A DNA stretch of 64,000 nucleotides from Scleromitrula shiraiana (lineage: Eukaryota; Ascomycota; Leotiomycetes; Helotiales; Sclerotiniaceae). How positions within the stretch are numbered: position 1 is the stretch's first letter; the number at the start of each line of letters is the position of its first letter. The notes beneath the pieces were generated by a model. It did not search any database and was not told the DNA's origin. It saw nothing but the letters and a program-made list of their open reading frames with translations. This document shows positions 12,457 to 25,045 of the stretch, one piece after another. Both the position numbers and the translations under genes were made by a program. Location: positions 744,001 to 808,000 of the forward strand of contig JABELC010000012.1 in NCBI GenBank assembly GCA_028455995.1. The letters run 5' to 3'.

Positions 12457-13036
12457 AATGCTGGAGTAAAGTTCGTCCTTATCAATGAGAATTTCGATTC
12501 TTGAATTTGAACTCTCAAGTTCAGTATATATCCTTATAGGGCAAAATTCGAATCTCCCCTCGTGGATTCTTGACCTCTAAATATCAGTGACTCCCGTACA
12601 AGAAACCAAATTTCTCTCTTGCAAGTATAGAATTAAGTTATGACCAGTAATATCACATTCGATTAAAGTTCTCAATTTTTTATTGAATTATGATCTGGTT
12701 AAAGACGATCAGATATCTACAGAGCTTTCTTAATAAATAGAATAAAACTATCGTTCTAGGTATTCAACCTTTGACAAGAAAAAGGTTTATGAAGGTGCTT
12801 TACATTATTCACTGATATTAATTGCGTTTCGCCAGAAGATCATTCATATCAAATCTATAAACTGTTTCGATAAATCATTTATGTAAAATGTATGACTTTT
12901 ATCTCTGCAACGTATTTCTACATGCCACTATCCTCATAAATTGCCGCCCGCCGCAAGCTACTCATATGCCAGTAAAACACCCTACAACCTAGTAACAATT
13001 TAGTTGAAACCAGAACAGCAATAATCATGTGGGACA
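12457..13036. other. intergenic spacer between paralogues A and B
   Basis: A 580-bp A+T-leaning spacer that should contain the promoter of A and the 3' UTR of B, since both are on the - strand. I see no ORF, repeat or RNA gene here. Confidence 0.6.
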
Positions 13037-14810
13037 CTATCTACGACGTTTTGCAGGTGGTGCCTCATCAGAACTCTCCTCCTCGGCTTCCGGGCTTTCT
13101 GTAGTGTTCTCCATGTCAACATCTCGGGTGCCAGCCTCCGAACTACCACCATTACCTGCAACATAATCCAACATCTCCTCGATACTTCGGCGTTTGTAAC
13201 TTGGAAGCTCACTATTTGCCAGTAACTCTGAGATATCCCCAAACTTGAACGCCTGGTTCTTACATCCAGTTGCGTTACGATCTGACCCGACGCGATCTGT
13301 TATCATTTTGATATGCTTCTTCATGGAGAAAATCTCTTTTCCCCTCTTGCTGTCCCATTTGCTTGTTCGCGCGAGCTTTGATCCCGTCAACTGGACTACG
13401 CCTCGAAGGTCATTGTTCACGTTATGTGCGACCTTATCCCACGGCATATCCGATTTTGTATACTACAAGATGTGGTTAATGAGGGTCCAAACAATGTAAA
13501 TATTCTTAGGATGGTTAGAAATAAAATAGAGTTACTCACACCGTTCTGCAAGCCTTTTATTACTTGGTGCTTGAGCAGTTCTTTTTCTCTCTCGGACCAT
13601 GGCAACCTAGGAGGTGCTGCGGCGCCACGGGTACGGATCTTAATCTGTCGACGCCCCTTGTTAAGACTCATTATCATCTCTTTGTCATGCCAATCAAAAT
13701 TGGCGATATTTGGGTATTCTCGTATGTCGATTATGCGATGGTCCGCGCGATCTTGCCTGGCCATGAAAAACTTAGATGCATCCGGAACACCATATTTTGC
13801 ATCCGAAAGATCTTGTCCCTCAATAAACTCCCAGTTACCTTTAGCAGTAGGGTTTTCCTTGTGGGGTCGACCGGCTTTGGCGTTGTAAAATGAGGATTTC
13901 GGTTCAAATTGACTACCTCGGGCATATGGATTGACGAAATCAAACTCTCTACCATCATCGGCATTCTCTGGGTCATCGTAGTCAAGATCGTCTTCTTCGT
14001 TATCGACTAGAGAATTAATGTTAGCTGAATGGATTGATTTCTGAACGTGCGACTACCTTTCCTAGGGGATATAACGGTGTTCTTCCCTACGCCTGTACCA
14101 GGATCTTCATCCGAGTCCTCATCGCTATGATATTCCTGATAATCAAGAGGTCTTTTGTTAAGCTTTGGGGTATCGATAGAGCGAAACCTAAGTTTATACT
14201 TGGTAGCTGTAAGACTAGGCTGCTCCAATGCATCCTTCAAAACATCCCAGTATTTAAGATCAGTGAACTTAGGATAGTTTCTCGCAAGCTCTACAATGCC
14301 TCGAACTGTCTCTGCAGCTCTTCGAATGTATGGTCTTGTGATGCCTGGCACCAACTCGGCGATAGTGTCCCATTTTTGATTAGTGAGAAGAGAATATGTT
14401 GCTTTGGCTACCGAAGCTATTTCTTCAGGATCGTCAAGTGTAACATCGGCAAGAATTGTTCCCTGCCTGCCAATCTTGGTTGTTTGTTGACTATCTGTTT
14501 CGGCTCTAGGTAGAGAGTCCCAAGGCATTCGAATACGTTTGCATATTATACATAGCTGTCCGAGGTTGTGATGTTTTGTTGCGTTGAGGCAGTTCTCAAG
14601 AGGCTGGGGATACGTAATTTTGGATCTTCTCGCTCTTGCAAAGAGTGAACTCCCTGGTTGAATACTCTTTATCTCTCATTAGTATCGTTATTTGACAAGG
14701 AGTCTAAACAGAATCAAGGATAGGAAACAGGATTGAGGGAAAAGGAAAATCTGTGGCTCATAACTATAAGATGATAAATTGTTGAGAAATAACTCCTTCA
14801 AACTTACCAT
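13037..14810 (-). CDS. array paralogue B, zinc-cluster and SANT-like protein (about 501 aa)
   Basis: Proposed exons are 14808-14810 (the start codon alone, followed by a consensus GTAAGT donor), 14057-14666, 13540-14006 and 13037-13462. The reading frame is open far upstream of the Met at 14528, and that upstream part matches paralogue F. Order: a Cys/His cluster CLNATKHHNLGQLCIIC (residues 27-43), a helical domain ending ALEQPSLTATKY (about 50-165), the core WEFIEGQDL (about 263) through DASKF and DWHDKEMIMSLNKGRRQ, then a Myb/SANT-like region with LPWSEREKELLK (about 335) and MPWDKVAHNVN (about 366). QAFKFGDISELL follows, then an acidic tail ending AKRRR. The domain pattern suggests a nuclear DNA- or chromatin-binding protein (inference). 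The ATG-only first exon is plausible but unproven. Confidence 0.7.
14541..14591 (-). other. Cys/His cluster coding segment in paralogue B
   Basis: This segment encodes C-x5-H-H-x5-C-x2-C, directly followed by K-R and, six residues past the last Cys, by PWDSLP. It aligns with C-x5-H-x5-C-x2-C and PWGDDLP in paralogue F (CPYAANHTVGIFCFQC, residues 112-127). Metal binding is inferred from spacing only. Confidence 0.6.
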
Positions 14811-16850
14811 GATGGTTGGAGAATACCTAGGAATTTTATGTTGTTGTTCTGGTGACAGAAGATCCAAAAGTTAATATTTGGCTGCTCTGGATGTTGGTTT
14901 CATTTACATAACAACGAACTCGTAGGTTCTGGATAACTAGACTAGGATATAGACCCGAATTAGTTAAACGAAAGAGGGCTCTGTATTGAAGGATCTAAAT
15001 AAAGAATTTAGGTCATCCGTACAAATATTATTAATTATTCATCTTCTACATTCATTTCTAATTTAATGCAAGTAAATTATGATATTACCAACAGCTTTCA
15101 AGTTTCATATAGAACTCAATGCACATGGTTATACGGGCTTTGATTCCCAAATATACCTAGGTAGGACAAATAATGCACAGTGACATAATCACCCCTAGTT
15201 TAGACGAGATAACTCATTGAATTCTTCCCATTGTCCCATAATATTCAAACTAGACGACAGAACTATCCAAAGCCTAAATTCAATAAGTCCTGCTTCATCA
15301 CTGATAAGAATATCTTGGTATTATGACCAACTTCATCAACTATAGAATTATTTACTTCAGACATTTTATTGTTCACTAAACTTATGAACCTTGTAATTAT
15401 TGTTTCACTGTTTTATTTCAAGGCTAAAACCGTTTAAATAACATCTTTAAGATTTGGAATATTTGACACAATTTTAGATTTAAGATCATTCTCATGGACT
15501 ATTCACCTTGAACGGTGCTTTTGTAAACATGAAATTATGATTAGTAAATTTTTGAGATCATAATAAATCGATCATGTATCAATGCGATTAAGAGTAAGAA
15601 TTTGTCATGTTACGCCTTAGCAAAAACACCAAAATGTAAATTTTAGTTTTTCATATATTTTATGTACGGTCTGTAGCAGAGGTTGTAGGAAGAAAGCAAG
15701 AAAATGTTCATCTCACAAGTCAAGATACAGAAATTTCATGCTAGTCTATAATGACAGAACTTATGGGTCAGTACCAAAGTCTCATAGCAGACAACACCAG
15801 TGGATTCTATCCGCTTCATCAAAAGGTCGATATCATAATTCGCTGTCATTTCACAAATATTACCTACCCAGGTAGGCTATGGTATCTTCAATATCTCTCT
15901 GAATTCCAATCCATTAGATGCTTAAGCGAATACGATGGAATGGCTATCTCCTATTTTTAAAAACCAACAGGAACATGTACTCCTCTGAAGCAGTAGTCGG
16001 GTAGGAAAAATTCTATTGTGATATCAGAATATTAACTTTTGAACAGTTCCATCGAGTAGGAAAATTACGTTCGGGCTAGCTGTATGATTCACCCTTCATC
16101 AATCTAGCAAGTTTAGCTGAGCCGTTCTGGATGTTCGTTAAAAGGCGTGATATTGTACGTTGTAAGATATGTTTGATCCCAAATGAATAACTTTATTCCA
16201 AAAAGTTGAAGGTATTGTCCAGTTCTCATCATTCTGATATTAGTTTAAAGTCTTTAAAGATCTGAGATAGAAATCCCTATACATTCCAAAACTCATCGGC
16301 GCATTTAAAGGTCCAGAAGCAATCAAATTTGTATTGATTATACTATGTTGAGCTCTAAGAGCTAATGACATTGTGCGACTACCAGCGTACAATGTTCTTA
16401 ATAGTATTTTCCGTATTTTGCATACACCTCACTTTGGTGGTATGTATTGTATTTTTTTATCAAAAATGGTATCAATATAATACTTAATATCACTGGCAAG
16501 ATATAGAAATATTGGAATTTAATTTGGAATGTTTCAATACTTCCTATTTGGGAAGTCCAAACTTTAGATACCTGTTTTTAAAATTCTCAAATAGGAAATA
16601 TTCAAGTATTCCTTTCCGTATACAGCTAGTAATACTATAATTTAAAATACGTACGGAGATCACTATTAGAACGTCAATATCAATCACCGTATACGTTTAG
16701 CATACTATTGAGAACACTGTCCGCCTAAGAAAATGTATTAACCAAATGGAAGCAAGATAAAAGTCAAGAGAGTTTAGAAAATCTTCCTAAGACATTTGAG
16801 TTGCAAGGCCTTTTAGTCAGATTGACGAACCACTTCATCCTCTGTAAAAA
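14811..16850. other. 2-kb intergenic spacer between paralogues B and C
   Basis: A+T-leaning sequence with no supported gene. A 69-codon + strand ORF at 15751-15960 has no homology that I recognise. Several CTACCTA-type microsequences occur, but nothing organised. The B promoter and the 3' UTR of C should lie here. Confidence 0.5.
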
Positions 16851-18811
16851 TTAATCACTGGCCTCGTATAGATCTTCTGAACCCTGTTGTGGTTCTTCCA
16901 CGACCAGTCTTTCTTCGCCCAAAATAGCGTCATACTCATTATCCGGATCATTTGAATCTCCCATAATCACATCTTCACTGTTGTTCTTCCCCTGGCGATC
17001 AACGACCTCCACCTCCGTGCACTCATCATCACTATCGGAGTCACTCAAATCCGTCTCACAATCATTGAAATGTATCTCCTTTCCAGTCACCTCTTTGGTT
17101 TCCCTAGCAATCGTGTCTTTAAGATCCGGCCATTTGTACAACATACTCTTGATTTCTTCAACAGAACGTTCTGGGAAAATTCCTTCTTTCTTGACAAGAC
17201 CTCCTCCTCGACGCGCTGGAAGATCATTAATGATAAGACTGCGTGAGATAACATAGGCCCATGATACACCTGGCATTCTCTTATGGCCGTGGAAGCATTG
17301 ATTCTGCAATTTTACAAGATGAATCCAATCTCGATCATCCAGTATGTCCCTTTTGATACGAATAACCTTGAGGATTTCTGTGCCAAGATAATTGACCTCC
17401 ATCATTGTCCACTTAGGCCATTTTGGGGTAAGAGCTTCCTTTTTGACGCGTGGAAAATCCTTGGGAAGTCTGCGCCCTAAGATCTCATTGTTCCATTTGT
17501 TCAGTCGGGCAACCACCTCGAGATTTTTCTTCCAATTACAAGTCGCAGCCTCCCCTGGGTATCTGTACTCCCACTGCTCGCCTTCGTCTGAAAGCAACTT
17601 AACAATGGCCGGAACCTTCTTATCGAAAGGATTTAGCATGAGGGAGAGGTTCTTTCCGAGGCTGAAAGTTTGCGAATTATGGGTAAGAAGGTGGGAGGTT
17701 TTGGTCTTCGTTCTAGGATCCTATAATTTTGATTAGACTGTCTAATGTTGTGAAAGATACAATATACTAACCCGTTCTCTTCTCATCGCGACCTGCCTTG
17801 CAGTAGGGGGCGGGCCTCTTTCTTTGGGTGCGTTGAGGCGACCGCGCTTCTTTGGAGTCTAAAATCTATCAGTACGACGATCTTAATTATGAGCGTGATG
17901 GTGATCTTTACCTTTACAATGTCATTGTCTATAGTCCCGAATCCTCGTCTGAACCGCGCACTTGATCTGGGTTCATTAGAACCGTACTTACCGCCCTGCC
18001 AGTAAAGATTCTCGCCTTCAATGACAGCCGGGTTAATACGTCCTCCAGATAAGTCCATTCCTTGATTTTGTACTGGGTAAGGTGGTTGAGACACTGGTCT
18101 AGGGGTTAGTCGCGGTCTTGCAAGTGCATAATCCGGAGTACTCGACTCTAATGCAAGGGCCATAGGATTATAGCTGATTGGGCCGGAGTACTGCCCAGGA
18201 CTGAGGACCTGAGTAGGAGATGATTGTTGATCAGATGTAACAGGCATGAATTGAGTTGGTGATCGCGATGACCACGCCGGAACAGGCACGACGTTCCGCT
18301 CACGAGTGATACCTTGGCGAACACGGCTACCACGAGGATGTCCTGGACCACGACGAGTAGGTGTAGAAATGCTGGAAGCACCAATATGGATAGTGGTCGG
18401 TAGATCATAGTCATTGTCTCGATCTTCCTCCGAGTCGTCGGAGATTACAATCTCAGAAGACTCTCCTTTGGCTTCATTTATGGATGAAGTGTTCTGTGCC
18501 GATTGATGTACCGGCGTATTAGAAGTTTCTCCGTCGGCTTGCCGGATGATTTTGGAGGGTCTCGAAGTTAGTGTCGCGTCTTCATCGACAATATGAATAG
18601 ATTCATCTGGTCCCGGGCCAATTGAGATATTTATAGCCGTTGCGTCTTCTCCGACATCTGCGTCTGCAGCGTCTTCTTTCCTCATATTCAAGTTGCGTGT
18701 GATGACCCCTTTGTCTGACTCTGCAATTTGACTAATGTCCCGAAATGTTGTAGGATTATCCAAACCTATGGGCGGTACTGGTAGTTGCCCGAGATTTTGG
18801 TTATCGTCCAT
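16851..18811 (-). CDS. array paralogue C, divergent DWND-LN family member (618 aa)
   Basis: Exons are 17912-18811, 17772-17858 and 16851-17720, all joined in phase 0 with introns of 53 and 51 nt. The N-terminal 300 residues are disordered: acidic patches (SDDSEEDRDNDYD), then Pro/Ser/Arg-rich sequence including RRGPGHPRGSR, an AT-hook-like stretch. Exon 2 encodes TPKKRGRLNAPKERG, a strong nuclear signal and again AT-hook-like. Exon 3 begins with the core WEYRYPGE, NWKKNLEVVARLNKW and a Trp-rich SANT-like region (WPKWTMMEVNYLG), and ends in a long Asp/Glu tail. The core aligns with the other array members, but the PDPSKF block is lost. Probably nuclear; function unknown. Confidence 0.72.
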
Positions 18812-21031
18812 ATTTACCTCGTCGTATGTTCTTGATAATTTCTAGCCAGGAAATTGGTCAGTAAATATCTGATGGTATGTGGCAAAGATCATACCCAGCA
18901 GTTGTTGTCTGGAGGAATCGGGGTCTCAATAGAAAATCTAGATTTTCGTGCGTACCTTACTTTCTTTTAGAATGTAAAATAGTCAGTGGAAAGAATGCCT
19001 TAGCTTAATGAAGACCTAGAAAAAATTCGAAACCAAAATCAACAAAAATCAGAATGAAGGTATTTTATTTGTTTGTGGCAAGAACCAAATCATTGATTAT
19101 GTCCGACTGAGTTCTACAATATACATGAGGAGGAGGTAAAACCTTAGACTCTTATACTGTTCGTTTATGTTTGAACTACGCCTCAGGGCTGAGCACGTAC
19201 CACTAGCTCCAGTATTAGCGTATAGATAGGTTTGAGCTACTGTTATACAAACACCAAAATCTTATACTCCTGCTATTACAACTTGCGGATCATATTTGAA
19301 ATACTTAGATAGAACAATCCCTAACTGCAAACTGTTTGTATTAATCCGCTGATACCAACATGCAGTTCCTTTTTCTTTCGCGTATAGTTTCGAAAGACAT
19401 TAATGACTTCTTGGTTGACAGTGAAAAGCGGATGGGATATTTTATTCTCGTAATATCACTGCTAAAATATCCTATGTTATCTTACTGTCAAATCCACTTG
19501 TACAGAAGGTTTCATTTAACGTAGGAAGCTCTTCTTAATTTGTATATGAGAATACTGATTAAAGTTTATTAGTATATTATCAGTATTTCTAATATTCAAA
19601 AATACACACAACAGTAATATAAATGCTTCAATATCAGCCACCATAATACTATCGTACACTATTCCCAGCACTGACTCATATATTGTAAGGCCCCGTTCGA
19701 ATTACTTTAAGAAATGGAATTCTGATATGTAGTCACACTTCATAACATCATTCAAACAAAGCTTATGACTTATTAGCTGTCACAAAAGATGAGATCAGAT
19801 GATCGTCCAGCTGGCACTAATCGTGCTCCACACCATTATTGCAATAATAGAGTATACATTAGAGGTTAGATATCGAGAAGGGCATTATGGGTTATATGTA
19901 TAATTATATTGACTGACTAGCTGAGGTCTTGATCCCGTATGGAGATCAATATGAACCCTTGATTATGTAATTACACTAAGCCTAATATGGAATGATCCTT
20001 ATCCGGCACCCACTCTAACAGTATATATATAAAAGAAGCGTCACTCCTATATAGAGAATATCAATCAATAGGCTTTTACCATACTTATTTTTGTGTGACA
20101 TTAAGTTATTATCCCCCCAACTCCAGCTGTGATTCAAAATAGATGTTAAGGAACGAAACTATGATTATGTTGATTCATCCTGTGTTGTTCCCATTTTCAT
20201 GAAGCCCTGAGCGAACTATTTGTTGACTTTCCAATTGACTGCAAATAAAAATAAAAGTACTTTAACTAGTAAAATCTAAGAGGTAGAATTCGTTAGATCA
20301 GCGCTAAAATATATCTGGCAGGATCGGGCCACGATATGATATTGCAGCTACGGGAGGGTGTCTGCACAATATTTATACTTTCTAGATGTTAAACTGCATA
20401 TCATAGAAGTCATATTATCGAAAATTTTCATCACAAAATACCTTTAAGTTGGAATAGTTTTGTTTTTTTGGTTGAAGTTCCGCATCTCCAAGCGCAATAT
20501 TTAGAATTGATTAAAATTCTAAGTAGTTAAAACAAAATCTGGCAAAGTCATAACTCTTCACACTTGGATAAAACCATGTTCCACATCATGTTTATAATCC
20601 TATCATTCCTTTCAATGTACGCTCCTCCCAATCAATTCCTAAATTTAAAAATCAAAAAGCCAGCGATAAAATCGTATGCATTGATGCCCACGTCGTATTG
20701 CACCACACCCCCTTATCTGCAGCTTAAAGAATCCAACAAGTTCGTTCCTTCAATGTTACACTCTTTATATCTCTCTACAAAACATAGCTACTGCAGCAAT
20801 AAAAGAACAGTCCCTTCATCCATTGTGTAGAAATGAGTCAACATCCCTAACGTACAAAAACATATTTTGTCCTCCAGAAAATATGATACTCTTAAGATAT
20901 GAAAGCAAAATCGACGTTACTCCTCCGTAGATAGATAGAAATCAACTAAGAACACTGTAAAACACAAAGAAATCAAAACAAATTTGGTTGCACAACATGT
21001 CTAAAGGAAGATACGAGTCCGCGGCTCGAAC
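18812..21031. other. spacer between paralogues C and D, with a solo LTR
   Basis: Apart from the LTR-like element at 19778-20100 I see no gene. An 88-codon + strand ORF at 20564-20830 looks like chance. The spacer should contain the promoter of C and the 3' UTR of D. Confidence 0.5.
19778..20100 (+). mobile_element. solo LTR-like element, 323 bp
   Basis: It starts TGTCACA and ends TGTGACA, perfect 7-bp inverted ends with the canonical TG..CA borders. The last 90 bp resemble the element at 39459-39640: both have GTATATA, a GAAGC/GGAGC..CTCCT pair, a TAGA..ATCAAT stretch and TTTTTGTGTGACA. Flanks are TTAGC and TTAAG, so a target duplication is not clear. No internal coding domain adjoins it, which fits an LTR left by recombination. 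Confidence 0.55.
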
Positions 21032-23053
21032 CTAGACCTTTAGTCTTTCAAGCAAGTTCTTGGCCCGCTGTAATGCACAGAATTTCAACTGATTCTTCAT
21101 TCCAGTGGCAACTCGCTTTGGTGCAGTTCGCTCTTTATTCAATGACTTGCTCTGTGCGTCAATGCCATTACGCCTTGAAGGAGCGGTCATTTCGTTGGCC
21201 TTTTGAACCGTGCTCTTCAAAGATCGATTGTATGCAGTCTCGATTTGAGACCAAGGAAGAGCCGACCATTTCATCTTCTCAGCAGTATTGGCAGGTAACT
21301 TCCCCTCAATAATCTCGCAGAGTTTGTTTATCTCCGAAATCAACCATGGGTGTCGTCTTGGTCTGTTTCCGCCAAATGCTCTACCGAAGACCTGGGCTCT
21401 CCATTTATTCAAAGCCGTGATGTCCTCGCTACGACTAAAATCGACTTTGTGCTTATATCGAAAGTAGGCCATGCCACGGTCCACGACCTTATCTGGATCG
21501 TTTGGATCATCGGCTTCGATATGAAAATTTATCGATAACTTTGTTGGGTCTTCTCCGTTAAGCTTTGTTGGAGTGCGATCGATGCCCTTCATTAGATATC
21601 GCTCTCCTTCACGTTTGTGTGGCACCTTGTAATTCTATGTTGGGGTAAAGTTAGTTAAATGTTACAAAATACATATCAATAAGGATGAGATAATTTAGAT
21701 AGATTTTACTGACCTCTAACATAGTGCCTACGTGTTCATCTTCCTCCTCTTCCAACTCGTCTTCGTCTTCGTCCTCGTCAGAAATACTATAACTATGCAT
21801 CCCTGCAGGTTCTAAAATCACATCAGGTGTCCTAAGCGTTTTTTCTGCAACGTTTAAGATGACTTTCTTCTTTAAATGACCTCTTTGGGTCTCGCCAAGA
21901 GATGGATTTGTGTAGTTTTCGCCGTGCGAGGACTAAAATATACCTATAAGTATGCTACTCAGGCAGATTTATGTGGGAACGAAGAACTTACATCCAGTCT
22001 CACTCTTTTTTGAGTGTTAATTTCCGATTCACTATCTTCCGCGAAGGTTTTCAATTCATCCGATCGCTTGCGCTTCAAGTCGTTGGTGGCGAATTGAGGG
22101 TCAGATACTCGCCGAATTTTCCTTCCATCAAAGTTTATTCTAAGCTTGCGCGATCTTTGTTGCGGTTCAGCTTCTTCGGCATGCTCTTTTGTTTCAATTG
22201 CATTTGGAATCTGGGCCAGAATCTGAGGAGGAGACTCTAAACTAGCTTCAGCGTTGATGGAGGTGTTTCTGATATTGCTGATGCGTTCTCTCCAGTTCGT
22301 GAAAGTAATACCAAGCCTGCGATGAACAGCGATATTCAGATCTGTTCTATTCTGCTTTTCAGGCTGGCGGTCTTCATCAGAGTCTTCATTGCTGGAACGT
22401 TTTCTCTTTAGGGATGGAGGGCTGACCAATGGTTCGTTCTCTTCCGGTACATCGGCTGCGGGTCCTTTGTCCATGAGATGCGATGGAAGCTTCTAAACGG
22501 TTATTAGCTGTATGACTAAAATATGTTGAGAATTCATGTTTACCTTTACATTCACCGAAACTTGTGCGGCATTGTTCATGGCAATTTTATGCTCCTTTAG
22601 AATTTCCTGTAACCTCTCTGGGCTAGAAGAGAGGATCGATTGATGAGGAGGTTGATTCATGAACGTGCTAAAGAGCAAATTGAAAGGCTCGTATTTGGAT
22701 CCAGCTGCCTCGAACATACGTTTATGTTCCGCTGGTGATTTATCGAGGAACTGAAGAAGGAGCTTCACGGTGCATTTTTGCGTCTCGTTGACATCGTGAA
22801 TAATTACCAGATCGTCTGCCGCTTTTTTTTCTATGCCACTTAGACCTCTTCGATTGGCTTCAGTCTCTATGATGAATTGAATATTATCTTTACTAAATGT
22901 ACTAGACCCACGCATAGTCATAATGAATACTGCTAGGCGGACAATTCTGAACAAGGAGTCGAGATTCGATATGTCGATTCCTTCGAATGACTTTCGTTCC
23001 GGAGAAGCCTGACGGATTTCTTGATTATCGCTCATATTGTTTGATGCTTGCAT
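21032..23053 (-). CDS. array paralogue D, divergent DWND-LN family member (610 aa)
   Basis: Exons are 22544-23053, 21992-22492, 21714-21932 and 21032-21634, all phase 0, with introns of 51, 59 and 79 nt. The start could also be the Met at 23035 (MSDNQ). Order: a helical N-terminal domain (about 25-160) that may match the helical domain of B and F, two basic/acidic linkers with LKRKRSSNEDSDED and LKRKRSD, a Glu/Asp run, then the core with GIDRTPTKL, DPTKL and VDFSRSEDITALNKWRAQ. A Trp-containing SANT-like region follows (HPWLISEINKL and LPWSQIETAYN), then a Lys/Arg-rich end. There is no Cys/His cluster. Likely nuclear (inference). Confidence 0.72.
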
Positions 23054-24560
23054 AGAGGCTATTTTGAAAAGTGGGACGAGAAGAGGTAACGAACTTTTGA
23101 GTGATGGTGGTGTAATGATGTACAGTAGGTATCAGCAGGTAGGTAGTTGAAAAGAGGCAGTAGATAGTATTGAAGGTAAATGTTTAGATGTCTTTCTTGG
23201 ATATTTTTTCGTAAAAGTTTTGGAAGATATTGCAAAGGGTTGTAAAGTAGAATAGTATTTTGCTAAAGAGGATATTTCGTGCAGGATCGGGTCGTGGATG
23301 CTTCCTTTTATCAGCTCCCAAGTACAGGACACACCACTGAGGCACATTACTAGTATTATTGAAGTATGAGCAGATTCTTCTACAGGTAACAGCATTCCCA
23401 GTTTTGCTAACCTCAAATACGTGAATGTCTATTATCCACTTATTAGCGGGTAGACATCCCTACGGTATCTGACATACCCGTGGACATCCCTGAGTTGTGA
23501 TTCACCGCCATAGAGGTTTAGAGAAACGAGTGAATAATACTACGACTGTAAAGACTATTTCTCATATCTTGATATCTGGTTTTATTTTCTATCCGGCACC
23601 TGATTAATCAGTATAGGAAGGTTGGTATCTCTGCAAATCTTACTTAGCACATATGGGTAGAAAAATATCCCCTGCTAATTCTAACAGGAAATTGAACTTA
23701 CAGTAGATTTGAGAGAATTATTTCCGCGTACAAATATAATTCATACAAGCGCTTTCAGCATCTGCCCCACATCGGTCTTAGCTGGTCAAGTACCAGAATA
23801 GTGCTTCCGACTGCAGTGCTTCTCAATCCAGATTGTAAACTATACTTGAATGCAGATATTTAGAGTTTTGTTAAGTGAATACAATGTACTTACCCAGTAG
23901 AAGACAAAGCAATACAATGCATACGAAGTAAAGGATAATTCACTCATTAAATTGAGTAAAGCTTCCTATATATATTGAATATAATTTAGGGTTGTATACT
24001 ACTACCTGTATAAAATTGGTCACTTGGCATAGCAATCATATGAGCTTTGACTTTTTGAAATTCTGTGACGGAAAAGCAAACACACAATTTGTGTTGGATA
24101 AATAGAATGTCATTATATTATAGTAGATAATGAAGAATCAATATCTGATTTCTTCAATTTTGGCAAATATGCTGTAGAAAGTAAAACTCTCTGACTATAT
24201 AAACTACTTCCTGATCAAGAGTCCCATTGCTCAAACAAATTATGAACAATTATCTCTACTTATTCTTGTTTATCAATGTTGCATAATACTAATGAGAAAA
24301 CACACATGAAAGAAAGTATCCTGCAACGCCTATCCAAACTGTGAAGACCCAACAACGTGAAAGAAACTCAAACTCTTACTTGATAGAATCTGGGTTTGCA
24401 TGTCTGTAGTCTACGTTCAAGCTTCTTGACATTCACCCTAACCCGGGCTGGTAACATTTCAACGTATGCAGATTTTCCCAGATTCGTAAAGAAATTATCG
24501 TAAAGGCTGTCTCCTTTGAGTGCATTCAATCGATTATCTCAAAATCAAAATGCATTGGTT
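23054..24560. other. intergenic spacer upstream of paralogue D
   Basis: About 1.5 kb with the expected promoter of D at its left end. A 94-codon - strand ORF (23132-23416) lies in the presumed 5' region of D and shows no family resemblance, so it is not called. No repeats were recognised. Confidence 0.5.
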
Positions 24561-24564
24561 TAAT

Positions 24565-25045
24565 ACTTTCTGATTAGTATGGGGAACTGGACGATTGACC
24601 GTGTTTTCATTTTGTATGTGCGCTTGCGTCTGCGAGTAGACACATCGAATGAATAAAGAAAGTTGCTCGAAGATATTTCGGAGACCTCTGTACTGTCACC
24701 TCTCTCGGTATTTTCGTCTGTTCTGTGGCTGAGTCTTTGTGATCAATCCGTTATTTTACCAATTTCAGTATATTCTATACCTAGGGCACTATCCACGGCC
24801 AAACTTTCATCCCCATCAATCATCACCATACTTCTGCCATTCGCAGTTCTTAGAGGAGGCAAGGATACGCCATCAACCGGCTTATACATAGTGATATCAT
24901 ACGCATCCATCGAAACATCATTGGAACTGGCTAGCCAAACTTATCGAGAACAGAGCGATTCATATCTTTGCGTACTCTTGCAGCAACTCTGTTAATTTCA
25001 TGATCGAGAGATCTTAATTTGTCAATAGGATCAAATATGTTACTA
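24565..25045 (-). pseudogene. degenerate coding relic between paralogues D and E
   Basis: On the - strand, after an acceptor-like CATAG at about 25045, a clean coding stretch reads NIFDPIDKLRSLDHEINRV, then AARVRKDMNRSVLDKFG, then a stop. One frame over it continues ASSNDVSMDAYDITMYKP and onward to GIEYTEIGKITD, meets a TGA, and goes on in the same frame as SQRLSHRTDENTERGDSTEV to a basic end TRRRKRTYKMKTR. An acidic/Ser-rich part followed by a basic end resembles the tails of the array proteins, but the core motif is absent. One frameshift and one stop indicate decay. Boundaries are approximate. Confidence 0.4.

Noticed and set aside
14034..14513. 159-codon + strand ORF opposite paralogue B
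   Set aside because: The - strand frame aligns with paralogue F; the + strand product has no family resemblance.
24663..24995. 110-codon + strand ORF
   Set aside because: The opposite strand carries the more protein-like relic with acidic and basic segments. The + strand product is hydrophobic and without motif.
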